A DNA stretch of 40,603 nucleotides from a virus. The notes beneath the pieces are model-generated. The model ran no database searches. It was not told where the DNA came from and was given only the letters and a program-made list of their open reading frames with translations. The translations under genes were made by a program, and so were the position numbers. Positions 12,974 to 21,861 of the stretch are shown one piece after another. Positions within the stretch are counted from its first letter, which is position 1; each line of letters opens with the position of its first letter. The DNA lies in the IMG/VR virus record IMGVR_UViG_3300038802_000018, positions 1 to 40,603 of that record; one strand, 5' to 3'.

Positions 12974-13445
12974 CCTCGACCCACATGTCGAGTTCCAGTC
13001 ACATCTGAGATACGCCGGTCTAAATCTAAATGAGCTTACGACTCAACAAGAGACGTATGTACTCGCACGTGTGGGCGGTATGAATATTAAAGCGTCCGCC
13101 CGTGCGGCTGGCTATTCCGAGCGTTCAGCCTATGACATTGAAAAGCGCCCAGCTGTTGCGAAAGCTATTGAGTACTTTCGTGAACAAAATCGTGAAGAAG
13201 TACGGTTTGAACTGGCCGATGCGCATTGGATGTATTTAAAAGCATATAACTCCAGTGCAAATGCAACAGAGATGAAGAACACCACCGACTCTCTTGTGAA
13301 ACTGCACGGCCTGGCGAAAGAAGAAACAAAACCGCTGGTCAACATACAGATAAACGGATCCAAGCAGCTTGAACGTATGACCGACGAAGAGTTGCTCGAG
13401 ATCGCTGGTAAAACAATCGACCACCTGGAGCCCAAAGCTGACTGA
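12924..13445 (+). CDS. Terminase small subunit
   Basis: 173 residues (or 168 from the ATG at 12939). Residues about 30-80 form the typical DNA-binding helix bundle: LTTQQETYVLARV, MNIKASARAAGYSERSAYDIEKRPAVAKAIEYF, with the A-RAAGYS turn of small terminases. The rest is a helical oligomerisation region (DSLVKLHGLAKEETKP) and an acidic tail that should contact the large subunit. It overlaps the upstream gene by 50 bases and directly precedes the large terminase. Confidence 0.85.
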   Translation: MTQSDMKSQPKETDVTDLDPHVEFQSHLRYAGLNLNELTTQQETYVLARVGGMNIKASARAAGYSERSAYDIEKRPAVAKAIEYFREQNREEVRFELADAHWMYLKAYNSSANATEMKNTTDSLVKLHGLAKEETKPLVNIQINGSKQLERMTDEELLEIAGKTIDHLEPKAD

Positions 13446-13530
13446 GGTAACCCAAATTGAGTGCAGACGTTGCCATAAGAATCAACCGGAGACGCTCTAC
13501 TCTGGAGACGATGGGTACTGCGCGTATTGT

Positions 13531-15084
13531 GTGGCTGATATGCAGGACGCCATGCCGGACCCTGACCAGCCCACGCCCCAAGAAGTTGAACAACGGACCA
13601 CGGCCGAAGAACTAGCGAAACAGGAGCTTGCATCACGGTTCCTGACTCGTCGTCGGTTGTTACCGTTCATCGAGCGAAACAATCCTGACTATATGGCGGG
13701 ATGGGTACATAAAGACATATGCCAACGGCTCGAGAAGTTCAGTGAGGCTGTCGTAAATAAAGAAAGCCCTCGGCTGATTTTGCAGATGCCGCCCCGACTA
13801 GGTAAATCGACAATTGCCAGTGTGGGCTTTCCCGCTTGGCACTTGGGTCGTAATCCACAACATGAGTTCATCAGCTGTTCGTACTCTGGAGCGTTGGCCA
13901 TGACCTTCAGCCGTAAAGTACGGCAGACGCTCCGTGAACCGTCGTTCAAGACTACATTCAAAACACGCCTGGATCCTGACTCGCAGTCAGCTGAAGCCTG
14001 GCTAACGTCTGCTGGTGGTGGCTATGTCGCCGCTGGTGTTGGTGGTGGTATCACCGGTAAAGGTGCACATGTATTAGTGATTGACGACCCTGTTAAAAAC
14101 CGCGAGGACGCAGAGTCGCAAAATAACCGTGAGAGCACTTGGGACTGGTACACCTCCACCGCGTATACACGTCTCGCACCCGGCGGAGGGATTCTTGTAA
14201 TCATGACCCGCTGGCACGACGACGATTTGGTTGGCCGACTTTTGAAGAACATGTCTGAAGGTGGCGACGAATGGGAAGTTGTGAAATACCCCGCTATCGC
14301 GGAAGAGGACGAAGAGTTTCGTCGCCAAGGGGAAGCACTTCATCCAGAGCGATATGATCTCGATGCACTGGAGCGTATACAACGAGCCGTGGGCCCTAGA
14401 GATTGGTCCGCGTTGTATCAGCAGAATCCAGTTGCAGATGACGGCGATTACTTTACAAGGGATATGATTCAGTACTACGACAGAGAGGATATCGATCAAG
14501 ATCGACTGCGTTATTACTGTGCATGGGACTTAGCCATAGGAAAGCGAGATAGAAATGACTACTCAGTTGGTATGGTGGTTGGTATTGACGAGTACGATAA
14601 TCTATTCGTTGTCGATGTCATCCGCGGTCGGTTCGACGGTTTTGAGCTTGTCGAACGGATTTTAGACTGTTATGAATTATGGAGGCCCTCGATTATTGGA
14701 ATCGAAAAGGGCCACATCGAGATGGCGCTTGGCCCGTTCCTAGAAAAGCGAACGCGCGAGCGAGGTCTCAATGAGGCTTACTTCAAGGATTTGAAAGTAG
14801 GTCGCCGCGATAAGGAAGCTCGTGCTCGAGCTATTCAAGGTCGTATGCAGCAGGGAATGGTGTTCTTGCCGCGTAACGAAGTATTTACTGGCCCGTTGGT
14901 GGCAGAGCTTTTGCGTTTCCCCAATGGTGTCCACGATGACCAAGTTGATGCGTTGGCATGGATTGGATTGATGATGACGGAGTTTTCTACATTCCACGAA
15001 CGTATTGTTGAGCCGCCAAGTTGGAGAGACAAACTCCGCTATCTTGGCAAAGAAGTGAAAATTAAGTCAGCGATGAGTGCGTGA
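13531..15084 (+). CDS. Terminase large subunit (packaging ATPase-nuclease)
   Basis: 517 residues from a GTG at 13531; an ATG follows at 13540. Walker A is PPRLGKST at 87-94, Walker B VLVIDDPVKN, and coupling segment MTRWHDDDL. The nuclease domain has CAWDLAIGKRDRNDYS (first catalytic Asp), IGIEKG and the late HDDQVDALAW. It translocates DNA into the prohead and cuts it. The frame is open upstream of the GTG and encodes another two-knuckle zinc ribbon (ECRRC ... CAYC), so the true start is probably upstream, perhaps CTG at 13438, which has GGAG 7 bases before it. Confidence 0.95.
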   Translation: MADMQDAMPDPDQPTPQEVEQRTTAEELAKQELASRFLTRRRLLPFIERNNPDYMAGWVHKDICQRLEKFSEAVVNKESPRLILQMPPRLGKSTIASVGFPAWHLGRNPQHEFISCSYSGALAMTFSRKVRQTLREPSFKTTFKTRLDPDSQSAEAWLTSAGGGYVAAGVGGGITGKGAHVLVIDDPVKNREDAESQNNRESTWDWYTSTAYTRLAPGGGILVIMTRWHDDDLVGRLLKNMSEGGDEWEVVKYPAIAEEDEEFRRQGEALHPERYDLDALERIQRAVGPRDWSALYQQNPVADDGDYFTRDMIQYYDREDIDQDRLRYYCAWDLAIGKRDRNDYSVGMVVGIDEYDNLFVVDVIRGRFDGFELVERILDCYELWRPSIIGIEKGHIEMALGPFLEKRTRERGLNEAYFKDLKVGRRDKEARARAIQGRMQQGMVFLPRNEVFTGPLVAELLRFPNGVHDDQVDALAWIGLMMTEFSTFHERIVEPPSWRDKLRYLGKEVKIKSAMSA

Positions 15085-15085
15085 T

Positions 15086-17200
15086 ATGGCAACACATAGT
15101 AAGAAGCCCAGACTATCCCCCGGTGAAGAAGATAAATTAGCGCACGATCAGTGGGAACGATACACCCGAGCCCGAGATCATGGTCACATTGACTATATTG
15201 ATATGGCTAAGAAGTGCGACGCTTTCTATCAGGGCGAACAATGGGATGCTATGGATGTTGCCAATCTTGATGCAGAAGGCCGCCCCGCCCTCACGATTAA
15301 TACCATTCTACCTACTGTAAATACTGTTCTTGGCGAGCAGTCCAACCGACGTGCAGATATAAAGTTTAAACCTCGTCGTGGTGGGTCAGAAGATGTTGCG
15401 CATACCCTAACAAAGTTGTACATGCAGATTGCAGATAACAATAAGCTCGATTGGGTTGAGCAGCAGGTTTTTTCCGACGGTTTGATTATGGATGGCCGTG
15501 GATACTTCGATGCAAGAATGGATTTCAGCGATCACGTAGAAGGCGAAGTGCGGATCAGAGCCCTCGACCCACTAGACGTTGTTATTGACCCTGACGCCAA
15601 GGACTACGACCCCAAGACGTGGAACGAGTTCTTCTATACTCGCTGGATGACGCTCGATGACATCGAGGAAATGTACGGACAAGAACAAGCGGACCGTCTT
15701 CGGTTTATTGCCGAGAACGGTAACAGCTTCGGTCGGGATTCTGTCGAATACAGTGAAACACGCTACGGCGACCTTGATGAGTCTGATGATTATCTGGGCA
15801 CCGCCATTCCTGGAGAAGATGAATATCGTACTGTCAAGGCCTTACGTGTCATTGAGCGCCAGCATCGTAAAATCACTCGCGTCGATTGTTTTGTAGACCC
15901 AAACACCGGCGACCAACGCGACGTACCCGAGGCGTGGTCTGACCGTAAGACAAAGAAGTTCGCCAAAGACTACGGCCTGAACGTTATTTCAAAAACTAAA
16001 AAGAAAGTTCGTTGGACTGTTACTTGCGATAAGGTCGTACTCCATGACGATTGGTCACCTTACGCAGACTTTACTATTGTCCCGTTCTTCGCCTATTTCC
16101 GGCGCGGACGCCCGTTCGGTATGGTGCGCAACCTGCTCTCCCCTCAAGAGCAACTGAACAAAATCGCCTCTCAAGAGCTGCACATTGTAAACACCACCGC
16201 TAACAGTGGTTGGGTCGTCGAGTCTGGTTCACTGACGAATATGCAGGCTGAAGATTTAGAGGAACACGGGGCAGAGACCGGTTTGGTGCTGGAGTACAAT
16301 CGTGGATCATCTCCTCCCTCCAAGATCCAACCTAACCAGATACCAACCGGTCTCGACCGTATTAGTCAGAAAGCCGCTGCGAACATCAAAGCTATATCGG
16401 GTATTAACGATTCCATGCTCGGCACGGACGGCGCCGAGGTCTCAGGCATAGCGATTCAGGCTAAACAGAATCGTGGCGTGATTATGATTCAAGTTCCGCT
16501 AGACAACCTGCGGAAGACCCGACAGTACCTAGCCGAGAAAATCCTAAATCTTATCCAAACGTTTTACACCGAGGAAAGAATTATTAGAATTACTAATGAT
16601 GACGACCCGATGGAGCCCCGCGAGGAGATGATTATTAACGAAATGACGGCTTCTGGTGAAATTATCAATGATTTGACTATTGGTGAGTACGATGTGGTGG
16701 TTGCTACGCAGCCTGCACGTGATTCATTTGATGAAGTTCAGTTTGCAGAAGCTCTAGCACTTCGCCAGGCCGGTGTTGCTGTACCAGATGATGCGATTGT
16801 TCAGTACTCGCATCTCGCCAAGAAAGCAGAATTGGCCGCTAGACTTCGTCAAGACCCGTCTGAAGAGCAGATGCAAATCATGCAGATGCAGCAACAGCTC
16901 GCTATGCAAGAAGCTCAGCTACAAGTTGCCAAACTTGAGGCTGAAATACGCAAACTTCAATCTGACGCAGCCGTAAATCTCGCTAAAACACAGGATATCG
17001 CGGACGTTCAGCCGCAGTTGAAAGTGGCAGAGCTACAGCAAGAGCTGCAAATGGCGCAAGAAAACCTGCAATTGCGGCGTGAACTTGCAAATCTAACGAG
17101 TAGAACTCGACAAACACAGGCTCAAACAACCGCAGCGGCAAAATTGGCCACCACTGCGATGAACACAGCAGCTAAAAACGGCCAAAACACGCAAAATTAG
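15086..17200 (+). CDS. Portal protein (P22-like)
   Basis: 704 residues from the ATG at 15086, 1 base after the terminase stop. It shows the P22-type portal pattern: N-terminal AHDQWERYTRARDHGHIDYIDM, YQGEQWDAMDVANLDAEGRPALTINTI, LDPLDVVIDPDAKDYDP, and FGMVRNLLSPQEQLNKIASQEL. The C-terminal 130 residues are a long Gln/Leu coiled coil (MQMQQQLAMQEAQLQVAKLE), which corresponds to the barrel of P22-like portals. The dodecamer forms the DNA entry channel at one capsid vertex. Confidence 0.93.
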   Translation: MATHSKKPRLSPGEEDKLAHDQWERYTRARDHGHIDYIDMAKKCDAFYQGEQWDAMDVANLDAEGRPALTINTILPTVNTVLGEQSNRRADIKFKPRRGGSEDVAHTLTKLYMQIADNNKLDWVEQQVFSDGLIMDGRGYFDARMDFSDHVEGEVRIRALDPLDVVIDPDAKDYDPKTWNEFFYTRWMTLDDIEEMYGQEQADRLRFIAENGNSFGRDSVEYSETRYGDLDESDDYLGTAIPGEDEYRTVKALRVIERQHRKITRVDCFVDPNTGDQRDVPEAWSDRKTKKFAKDYGLNVISKTKKKVRWTVTCDKVVLHDDWSPYADFTIVPFFAYFRRGRPFGMVRNLLSPQEQLNKIASQELHIVNTTANSGWVVESGSLTNMQAEDLEEHGAETGLVLEYNRGSSPPSKIQPNQIPTGLDRISQKAAANIKAISGINDSMLGTDGAEVSGIAIQAKQNRGVIMIQVPLDNLRKTRQYLAEKILNLIQTFYTEERIIRITNDDDPMEPREEMIINEMTASGEIINDLTIGEYDVVVATQPARDSFDEVQFAEALALRQAGVAVPDDAIVQYSHLAKKAELAARLRQDPSEEQMQIMQMQQQLAMQEAQLQVAKLEAEIRKLQSDAAVNLAKTQDIADVQPQLKVAELQQELQMAQENLQLRRELANLTSRTRQTQAQTTAAAKLATTAMNTAAKNGQNTQN

Positions 17201-17209
17201 GAGTGCGTA

Positions 17210-18265
17210 ATGAGTGAAGACATGGAAAAACAGGAAGCGACCGAGGAAAAAGCGCTTACTTTTGACGTTATGCCGGGGGCAGAGCCTCTGGAAGCACCAG
17301 AAAATGTAGATTTGAGTTTCCCAGCGCCTGAGCCGGAGTCGGAAAAAGCTGAAGAATCGGAAGAAACCGAAGAAACATCCGCCGAATCGGAAGAAGTAGA
17401 AGAAACTGCAGACGCCGAACCTGAAACAGACGGCGATGACGACGATGATACTGAACCTGATGAGGGTACACCCGAAGAGGAGCCAGAATCGCAGGAAGAA
17501 ACTGAGGAAGAGCTGCCGCTTGCGGCTGAAAAAGCGGAACCAGAGGCGAAAAGCCCAATGGTGCCCAAGTCTCGCCTCGATGAAGTGCTAGCTAAACAGA
17601 AAGCACTGCAAAAACAGGTGGAAGAAATGAAGGCAGCAGCCGAAAAACCCGCCGAAGCACCAGAGGAGTACGATTTTGATGCCAAAGAAATCGAATACCA
17701 ACAACTCGTTCTCGACGGAGAAGCTGAAAAAGCTGTCGCGCTTCGTAAAGAAATACGTGGAGCTGAGAAAGCACAGATTGAGTGGGAAATGGAGCAGAAG
17801 ATGGGACAGACTGTCCAGCAATCTGCCCAAGCTACAGCTTTGCAACAGGCTGCAGCAGAAATGGAAGCAGCTTACCCAGTATTTGATCAGAACTCTCCAG
17901 ACTTTAACCAAGAGTACACAGATGAAGTTGTCGAACTTCGCGACGCGTTCATTATTAAAGGTTATGACGCCGTTGACGCTTTGGGTCGAGCAGTTAAGTA
18001 CGTGGTTAAGGACCGTAATCTCGACGCTGCAGGGGAAGCTGAACAGAAACCAGCCTTAGCCGCGGCATCGCCAGAACAATCGGCTAAAAAGAAAGCCAAT
18101 GTAGCTAAGAAACTGAAAGCAGCGGAATCACAGCCACCTGAATTGGAAGGTGAAGGCTCATCTTCGCGCGGCGAGAACGTAGTCGACTTTACCGGAATGT
18201 CAGAAGAAGAGTTTGATGCTCTTCCTGAGGCTACTCTTCGTAGACTGAGAGGAGACATCGTCTGA
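17210..18265 (+). CDS. Acidic scaffold-like protein
   Basis: 351 residues. The first 110 residues are almost entirely Glu, Asp, Ser, Pro and Thr (TDGDDDDDTEPDEG), and therefore disordered. Residues 120-240 form a coiled coil (LDEVLAKQKALQKQVEEM), then a helical part (FIIKGYDAVDALGRAVKYVV) and a short C-terminal helix-turn-helix-like end (MSEEEFDALPEATLRRLRGDIV), the usual coat-binding end of scaffolds. Position between portal and capsid genes fits a scaffolding protein. A GAG-rich ribosome site (TAGGAGTGCGTA) precedes the ATG. Confidence 0.85.
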   Translation: MSEDMEKQEATEEKALTFDVMPGAEPLEAPENVDLSFPAPEPESEKAEESEETEETSAESEEVEETADAEPETDGDDDDDTEPDEGTPEEEPESQEETEEELPLAAEKAEPEAKSPMVPKSRLDEVLAKQKALQKQVEEMKAAAEKPAEAPEEYDFDAKEIEYQQLVLDGEAEKAVALRKEIRGAEKAQIEWEMEQKMGQTVQQSAQATALQQAAAEMEAAYPVFDQNSPDFNQEYTDEVVELRDAFIIKGYDAVDALGRAVKYVVKDRNLDAAGEAEQKPALAAASPEQSAKKKANVAKKLKAAESQPPELEGEGSSSRGENVVDFTGMSEEEFDALPEATLRRLRGDIV

Positions 18266-18287
18266 TTCTTATTGCTTGCGGGAATTT

Positions 18288-18302
18288 ATTAGTTTAACTA
18301 AT
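18288..18302. repeat. Palindrome copy 5 (ATTAGT-TTA-ACTAAT)
   Basis: Perfect 6-bp inverted repeat at the start of the 264-base gap before the capsid gene. It is followed by a TATAATATTATC stretch that resembles a -10 box, so a late promoter may sit here. Confidence 0.75.
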
Positions 18303-18320
18303 ATAATATTATCTTCGCTT

Positions 18321-18512
18321 ACCTGTGCGATATCAGGTCGTGGTCGATCACGATAAAAATCGTTCTCGCCCGTCGGGGCGTAAAACACGCCGAGTTCGTA
18401 ACTCGCTAAATATACGCCACACGTCTCCTCACGATACGAGGTACACGGGCATGTCTGCCCATCAACAAGGCGCGGTGATTAGGAATGACCCTAATCATTA
18501 TGTGAAACACAT
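18321..18512 (+). ncRNA. Run of ten small hairpins in the capsid-gene leader
   Basis: Between palindrome copy 5 and the capsid ATG I can pair ten short hairpins: ACCTG/CAGGT (18321), CGTG/CACG (18339), ACGAT/ATCGT (18350), CGCCC/GGGCG (18367), GGCGT/ACGCC (18377), CGAGTT/AACTCG (18391), CCTC/GAGG (18427), GGGCA/TGCCC (18447), TGATTAGG/CCTAATCA (18476), ATGTG/CACAT (18500). Loops are 3-8 bases. A few neighbours share bases and would be alternatives. A weak reading frame from a GTG at 18325 crosses this region, but it lacks a ribosome site and runs into the capsid start. The run most likely shapes the capsid message. Confidence 0.55.
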
Positions 18513-18529
18513 CTTTATTGGAGCTTAAA

Positions 18530-19678
18530 ATGGCTACTACTAACTATGGAACGCTGACTGGTGATCAGCTTCAGGTGTGGTCACGCGACTTCTGGCGTGT
18601 GGCCCGCAACATGTCGTTCATTAACCAGTTCGCTGGTTCTGGACAAAACGCTATGGTTCAGCGTGTAACAGAGCTGACCAAAAGCAACAAAGGTACAAAA
18701 GCTAACATTACATTGCTTGCAGATATGACTGGCGACGGTATTACCGGCGACAACACTCTGGAAGGTAATGAAGAAGCACTGCGTGCCTTCGACATCACAA
18801 TCGAGCTGGACCAGCTGCGCTTTGCTAACCGCATCGCCGGACGCATGGCCGACCAGAAAACGGTTGTGAACTTCCGTGAGCAATCACGTGACGCCCTGGC
18901 ATATGCAATGGCTGACCGTATTGACCAGCTGGCGTTCCTGACGCTTGCCGGTGTTGCTTACACCAACAAAAACAACGGCGCACTCCGTCCAGTCTCTTCT
19001 TCAGCTGGCCATGAGTTGGTTGACCTTGAGTTTGCTTCTGACGTATCAGCACCGACCACCAACCGCCACCGTCGTTGGGACGCAACCAACGGTCTGGTAG
19101 CTGGTGATACGACTGCCGTCGCCGCTGCTGACACAATCAGCTACGAGTGCATCGTGAACCTCAAAGCCTATGCTAAAGACCAGTACATCCGTGGTATCCG
19201 CGGTGCCGCTAACGACGAGATGTTCCATCTCTTCGTGACTCCGCAGCAAATGGCTGACCTGAAACTTGACTCTGACTTCCTGGCTAACGTCCGGAACGCA
19301 GGTGTTCGCGGTAACGCCAACAGCCTGTTCGCCGGTTCGTCCAGCCTGATGGTTGACGGTGTCATGGTTCATGAGTTCCGTCACGTGTTCAACACCTCGG
19401 GTGCTACCGCCGGTACATCCACTAATGCTGGCGCCGCTGGCTACAAATGGGGTGCTAACGCTGATGTGAATGGTGCCCGTGCACTGTTCTGCGGCGCTCA
19501 AGCCTTGGCCATGGCTGACATCGGTCTGCCGGAAATCGTAGAAGATACCTTCGACTACGAAAACCAGGCTGGTATCTCCGTCGGTAAAATCTTCGGTCTT
19601 CGTAAGCCGAAGTACAACACTGACGTAACGTCGACCACCGAAGACTTCGGTGTGATCGCACTCGATACCGCTCAGTAA
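18530..19678 (+). CDS. Major capsid protein (N4-gp56 family)
   Basis: 382 residues from the ATG at 18530, with TTGGAG 6 bases upstream. The pattern is that of the N4-gp56 capsid family: early LQVWSRDFWRVARNMSFINQF, ANITLLADMTGDGITGDNTLEGNEEAL, FDITIELDQLRFANRIAGRMADQKTVVNFRE, and a C-terminal GRALFCGAQALAMAD-like stretch followed by EDTFDYENQAGISVGKIFG. It has the HK97-type fold in this family. The isolated leader with hairpins and the strong hairpin after the stop mark it as a separately controlled, highly expressed gene. Confidence 0.93.
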   Translation: MATTNYGTLTGDQLQVWSRDFWRVARNMSFINQFAGSGQNAMVQRVTELTKSNKGTKANITLLADMTGDGITGDNTLEGNEEALRAFDITIELDQLRFANRIAGRMADQKTVVNFREQSRDALAYAMADRIDQLAFLTLAGVAYTNKNNGALRPVSSSAGHELVDLEFASDVSAPTTNRHRRWDATNGLVAGDTTAVAAADTISYECIVNLKAYAKDQYIRGIRGAANDEMFHLFVTPQQMADLKLDSDFLANVRNAGVRGNANSLFAGSSSLMVDGVMVHEFRHVFNTSGATAGTSTNAGAAGYKWGANADVNGARALFCGAQALAMADIGLPEIVEDTFDYENQAGISVGKIFGLRKPKYNTDVTSTTEDFGVIALDTAQ

Positions 19679-19686
19679 GTATAAGT

Positions 19687-19706
19687 CCCCCCTCTTCGGA
19701 GGGGGG
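19687..19706 (+). terminator. Strong hairpin after the capsid gene
   Basis: CCCCCCTC, TTCG tetraloop, GAGGGGGG: an 8-bp stem 8 bases past the capsid stop. What follows is CATCTTCTATCTT, pyrimidine-rich but not a clean T run, so partial termination or mRNA end protection is likely; tail genes must still be reached. Confidence 0.7.
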
Positions 19707-19733
19707 CATCTTCTATCTTAGAAAGGAATTGCA

Positions 19734-20084
19734 ATGAAAGTTGTGTCTGAGAATGCACTTCGCGTCACTACATTAGATGGTGCTGCAGTGCTGTTTGAGC
19801 CAGGAGTTGCTCGTGAAGTATCAGAGACCATTGGTCTCTTGGCCCTACAACAGGGAGCAAAACAAGTTGACGGTGACGCCGTTGAACCAGCAGTACAAGA
19901 AGAAACCACTGATGTTTCTTTTAATGAACTGGTAGATAAATTGGTTGCTTTGATGGAAGAAGGCGACGCCACCAAATTTAAGAAAGACAATACTCCTAAG
20001 GCTGCCGTTGTAAACGAACTAGCCGGAAAGACATTGTCTACAGAGCAACGCGAAGCTGCCTGGGAGGCCGCTTTACGTTCATAA
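19734..20084 (+). CDS. Post-capsid unknown virion-associated protein
   Basis: 116 residues after an AAAGGA ribosome site. An N-terminal beta-rich part (ALRVTTLDGAAVLFEPGVAREV) is followed by an acidic linker and a C-terminal helical domain (NTPKAAVVNELAGKTLSTEQREAAW) resembling the small HeH/LEM-like ends of phage head proteins. Its position right after the capsid gene suggests a head decoration or head-completion role, as inference. No family named with confidence. Confidence 0.7.
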   Translation: MKVVSENALRVTTLDGAAVLFEPGVAREVSETIGLLALQQGAKQVDGDAVEPAVQEETTDVSFNELVDKLVALMEEGDATKFKKDNTPKAAVVNELAGKTLSTEQREAAWEAALRS

Positions 20085-20094
20085 GAGGTAAACA

Positions 20095-20775
20095 ATGGCT
20101 GTAACGGTTGCATCGGTTATAGATAAAGTCCAAGAGACTTTGCAGGACACTGGGGGCATTCGCTGGGATCAATCTGATGAGCTCCTCGAATGGCTGAACG
20201 ATGCCCAACGGGAGATTGCCCTACTTAAGCCTGACGCCACATCCGAAAATACCACGGTCACACTTGTTACTGGGACTAAACAAACGATTCCTTCTGACGG
20301 CAACCGCTTGCTCCGCGTTATACGGAACATGTCGGCAGCGTCTAGCGGTAACGGGGGGCGAGCGATTCGCCTCGTTGCAAGAGATGTATTGGACACACAG
20401 ACCCCTACGTGGCACGACCCAGCTGTAACAGGTGATGCTGCTCACACAAACGTAGTGAAAAACTACATCTACGACGAGCAGGACCCAAAAAACTATTACG
20501 TGTTTCCCGGAGTCTCAGGGAATGCGTACATAGAAATTGTTTATTCCAAGAACCCCGCAACTGTCGCGTTAAACGGCAACCTTAGTGTTGATGACATGTA
20601 TGCAAACGCCGTCATGAATTACGTTTTGTATATGGCGTTTATGAAAGAGTCGGAGTCTGCTGGCAATGCACAGCGAGCCTCGTCTCACTACAACCTGTTC
20701 ACTCAGGCGATCACCGGTAAAGCGCAGATTGACACAATCACCACCCCTAATATGGAACGTAGAGGAGACGGCTAA
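20095..20775 (+). CDS. Head-tail adaptor protein (DUF6682-like)
   Basis: 226 residues. The pattern VIDKVQETLQDTGGIRWDQSDELLEWLNDAQREIALLKPDA at the start and the later NYYVFPGV and VDDMYANAVMNYVLYMAFMKE match the phage adaptor group I know as DUF6682. These adaptors form the ring below the portal. AGAGGTAAAC lies before the ATG. The stop overlaps the next gene by one base (TAATG). Confidence 0.8.
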   Translation: MAVTVASVIDKVQETLQDTGGIRWDQSDELLEWLNDAQREIALLKPDATSENTTVTLVTGTKQTIPSDGNRLLRVIRNMSAASSGNGGRAIRLVARDVLDTQTPTWHDPAVTGDAAHTNVVKNYIYDEQDPKNYYVFPGVSGNAYIEIVYSKNPATVALNGNLSVDDMYANAVMNYVLYMAFMKESESAGNAQRASSHYNLFTQAITGKAQIDTITTPNMERRGDG

Positions 20776-21458
20776 TGGCTATCAGATACGACACCTTACT
20801 CCCCGATGTTCTTTCTATGGTGCCTGCGTGCCCAGAGGTTATTGCAGAGCGCGCGATTCGGTCGACCGCTATTGAACTTTGTGAAAAGACTGATGCGTAT
20901 CAGAAGCAACTAGACCCGATTACTGTTGTTGCTGGCATCTATGAATACGACTTGGAGCCGCCTACAGGGACTTTGGTTCATCGCATCATTTGGATGACAC
21001 ATGAAGGTAAACCGCTTGAGCCTGTGTCTAGTGGATTGCTGGAACAACGTAAAGAAAACTGGCGTAACGACACAGGAGTTCCTGAGTACTTTATCAAACA
21101 GGGGCTGAGTATTGTAAACCTCGTCCCAGTTCCAAGCTCAACTATTTCACAAGGAGTAGAAATCCGAGTCGCGCTTAAACCGACACAAACTTCAAATGCT
21201 TGTGATGACGAAATTATGACTGACTACAGGGATACGATAATCAACGGTGCGTTATTCAGGCTCACCCGTATGCCTTCTCAGGATTGGACAGATTTTTCAG
21301 CAGCTCAGATTTACAACGGGTTGTTCAACGAAGGGCTGGTTTATGCCGAAAGACGCGGTCGTCAGGCGGATAACCCAGTCGTTGCGAAAGTTAGATATGG
21401 GGGGCTGCATGGCGGGCGTAAAACTCGTAAGTACGCAGGTAGAAAAACCTTTATCTAA
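20775..21458 (+). CDS. Second adaptor / tail tubular-like protein
   Basis: 227 residues, starting MAIRYDTLLPDVLSMVPACP. The second half has the pattern of tail-tube adaptors: YFIKQGLSIVNLVPVPSS, DYRDTIINGALFRLTRMPSQDW, and a C-terminal basic tail (GGRKTRKYAGRK). The overall architecture, a helical body with a beta middle (PITVVAGIYEYDLEPPTGTLV), is shared by gp11/gatekeeper-type proteins of short-tailed phages. It probably forms the second ring of the neck. Confidence 0.72.
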   Translation: MAIRYDTLLPDVLSMVPACPEVIAERAIRSTAIELCEKTDAYQKQLDPITVVAGIYEYDLEPPTGTLVHRIIWMTHEGKPLEPVSSGLLEQRKENWRNDTGVPEYFIKQGLSIVNLVPVPSSTISQGVEIRVALKPTQTSNACDDEIMTDYRDTIINGALFRLTRMPSQDWTDFSAAQIYNGLFNEGLVYAERRGRQADNPVVAKVRYGGLHGGRKTRKYAGRKTFI

Positions 21459-21861
21459 TCCAGTTATCGCGGATATCCGCGAAGAATGGGATTGGATTCG
21501 CCCGGCTTTGGAAGAGCTTCGGGAGCAAATACCAAGCCTGACATATAGACCCGAGGACGTGTATGCGGAGTGCTTATATGGAAATGCTCTCCTACACGTG
21601 GCCCCAGAAGGTTTTGTTATAACAAACGTTATAACGGATCAATATACGAAGGAACGTACGCTACATTTTTGGATTTGCTGGGCCAAAAAGCTCGGTGATG
21701 GGAACGTAATTAACTATTTGCCGTTCTTCAAAAATGTGGCAAAACAATTGGAGTGCACCAAGTTAGAGGTATGGACACCTGTTAAGGAACTAGAGGCGTA
21801 TCTAATTAGCTCTGGATGGAGTTTAGATACAAAAATATATACGAGGCAGGTAGATGAGTAA
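21409..21861 (+). CDS. Unknown protein, possible GNAT-like fold
   Basis: 150 residues from the ATG at 21409, chosen for the GGGGGG just upstream; it overlaps the adaptor gene by 50 bases. It has an alpha/beta alternation (ALLHVAPEGFVITNVI, LHFWICWAKKLGDGNVI, FFKNVAKQLECTKLEVWTP, YLISSGWSLDTKIYTR) that recalls phage proteins with a GNAT-like fold found in the same place. The acetyl-CoA motif is not evident, so enzyme activity is doubtful. Confidence 0.65.
   Translation: MAGVKLVSTQVEKPLSNPVIADIREEWDWIRPALEELREQIPSLTYRPEDVYAECLYGNALLHVAPEGFVITNVITDQYTKERTLHFWICWAKKLGDGNVINYLPFFKNVAKQLECTKLEVWTPVKELEAYLISSGWSLDTKIYTRQVDE

Noticed and set aside
13130-13636. Minus-strand frames opposite the terminase genes
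   Set aside because: Shadows of well-supported plus-strand terminase frames; no ribosome sites.
17197-17685. Minus-strand Ser-rich frame opposite the scaffold gene
   Set aside because: Mirror of the Glu/Asp-rich codons of the scaffold gene; wrong direction and no ribosome site.
18325-18528. A 67-codon frame from a GTG across the capsid leader
   Set aside because: No ribosome site, start in the middle of a hairpin, runs into the capsid start codon, and the region is better explained by paired stems. Kept only as the alternative in the hairpin finding.
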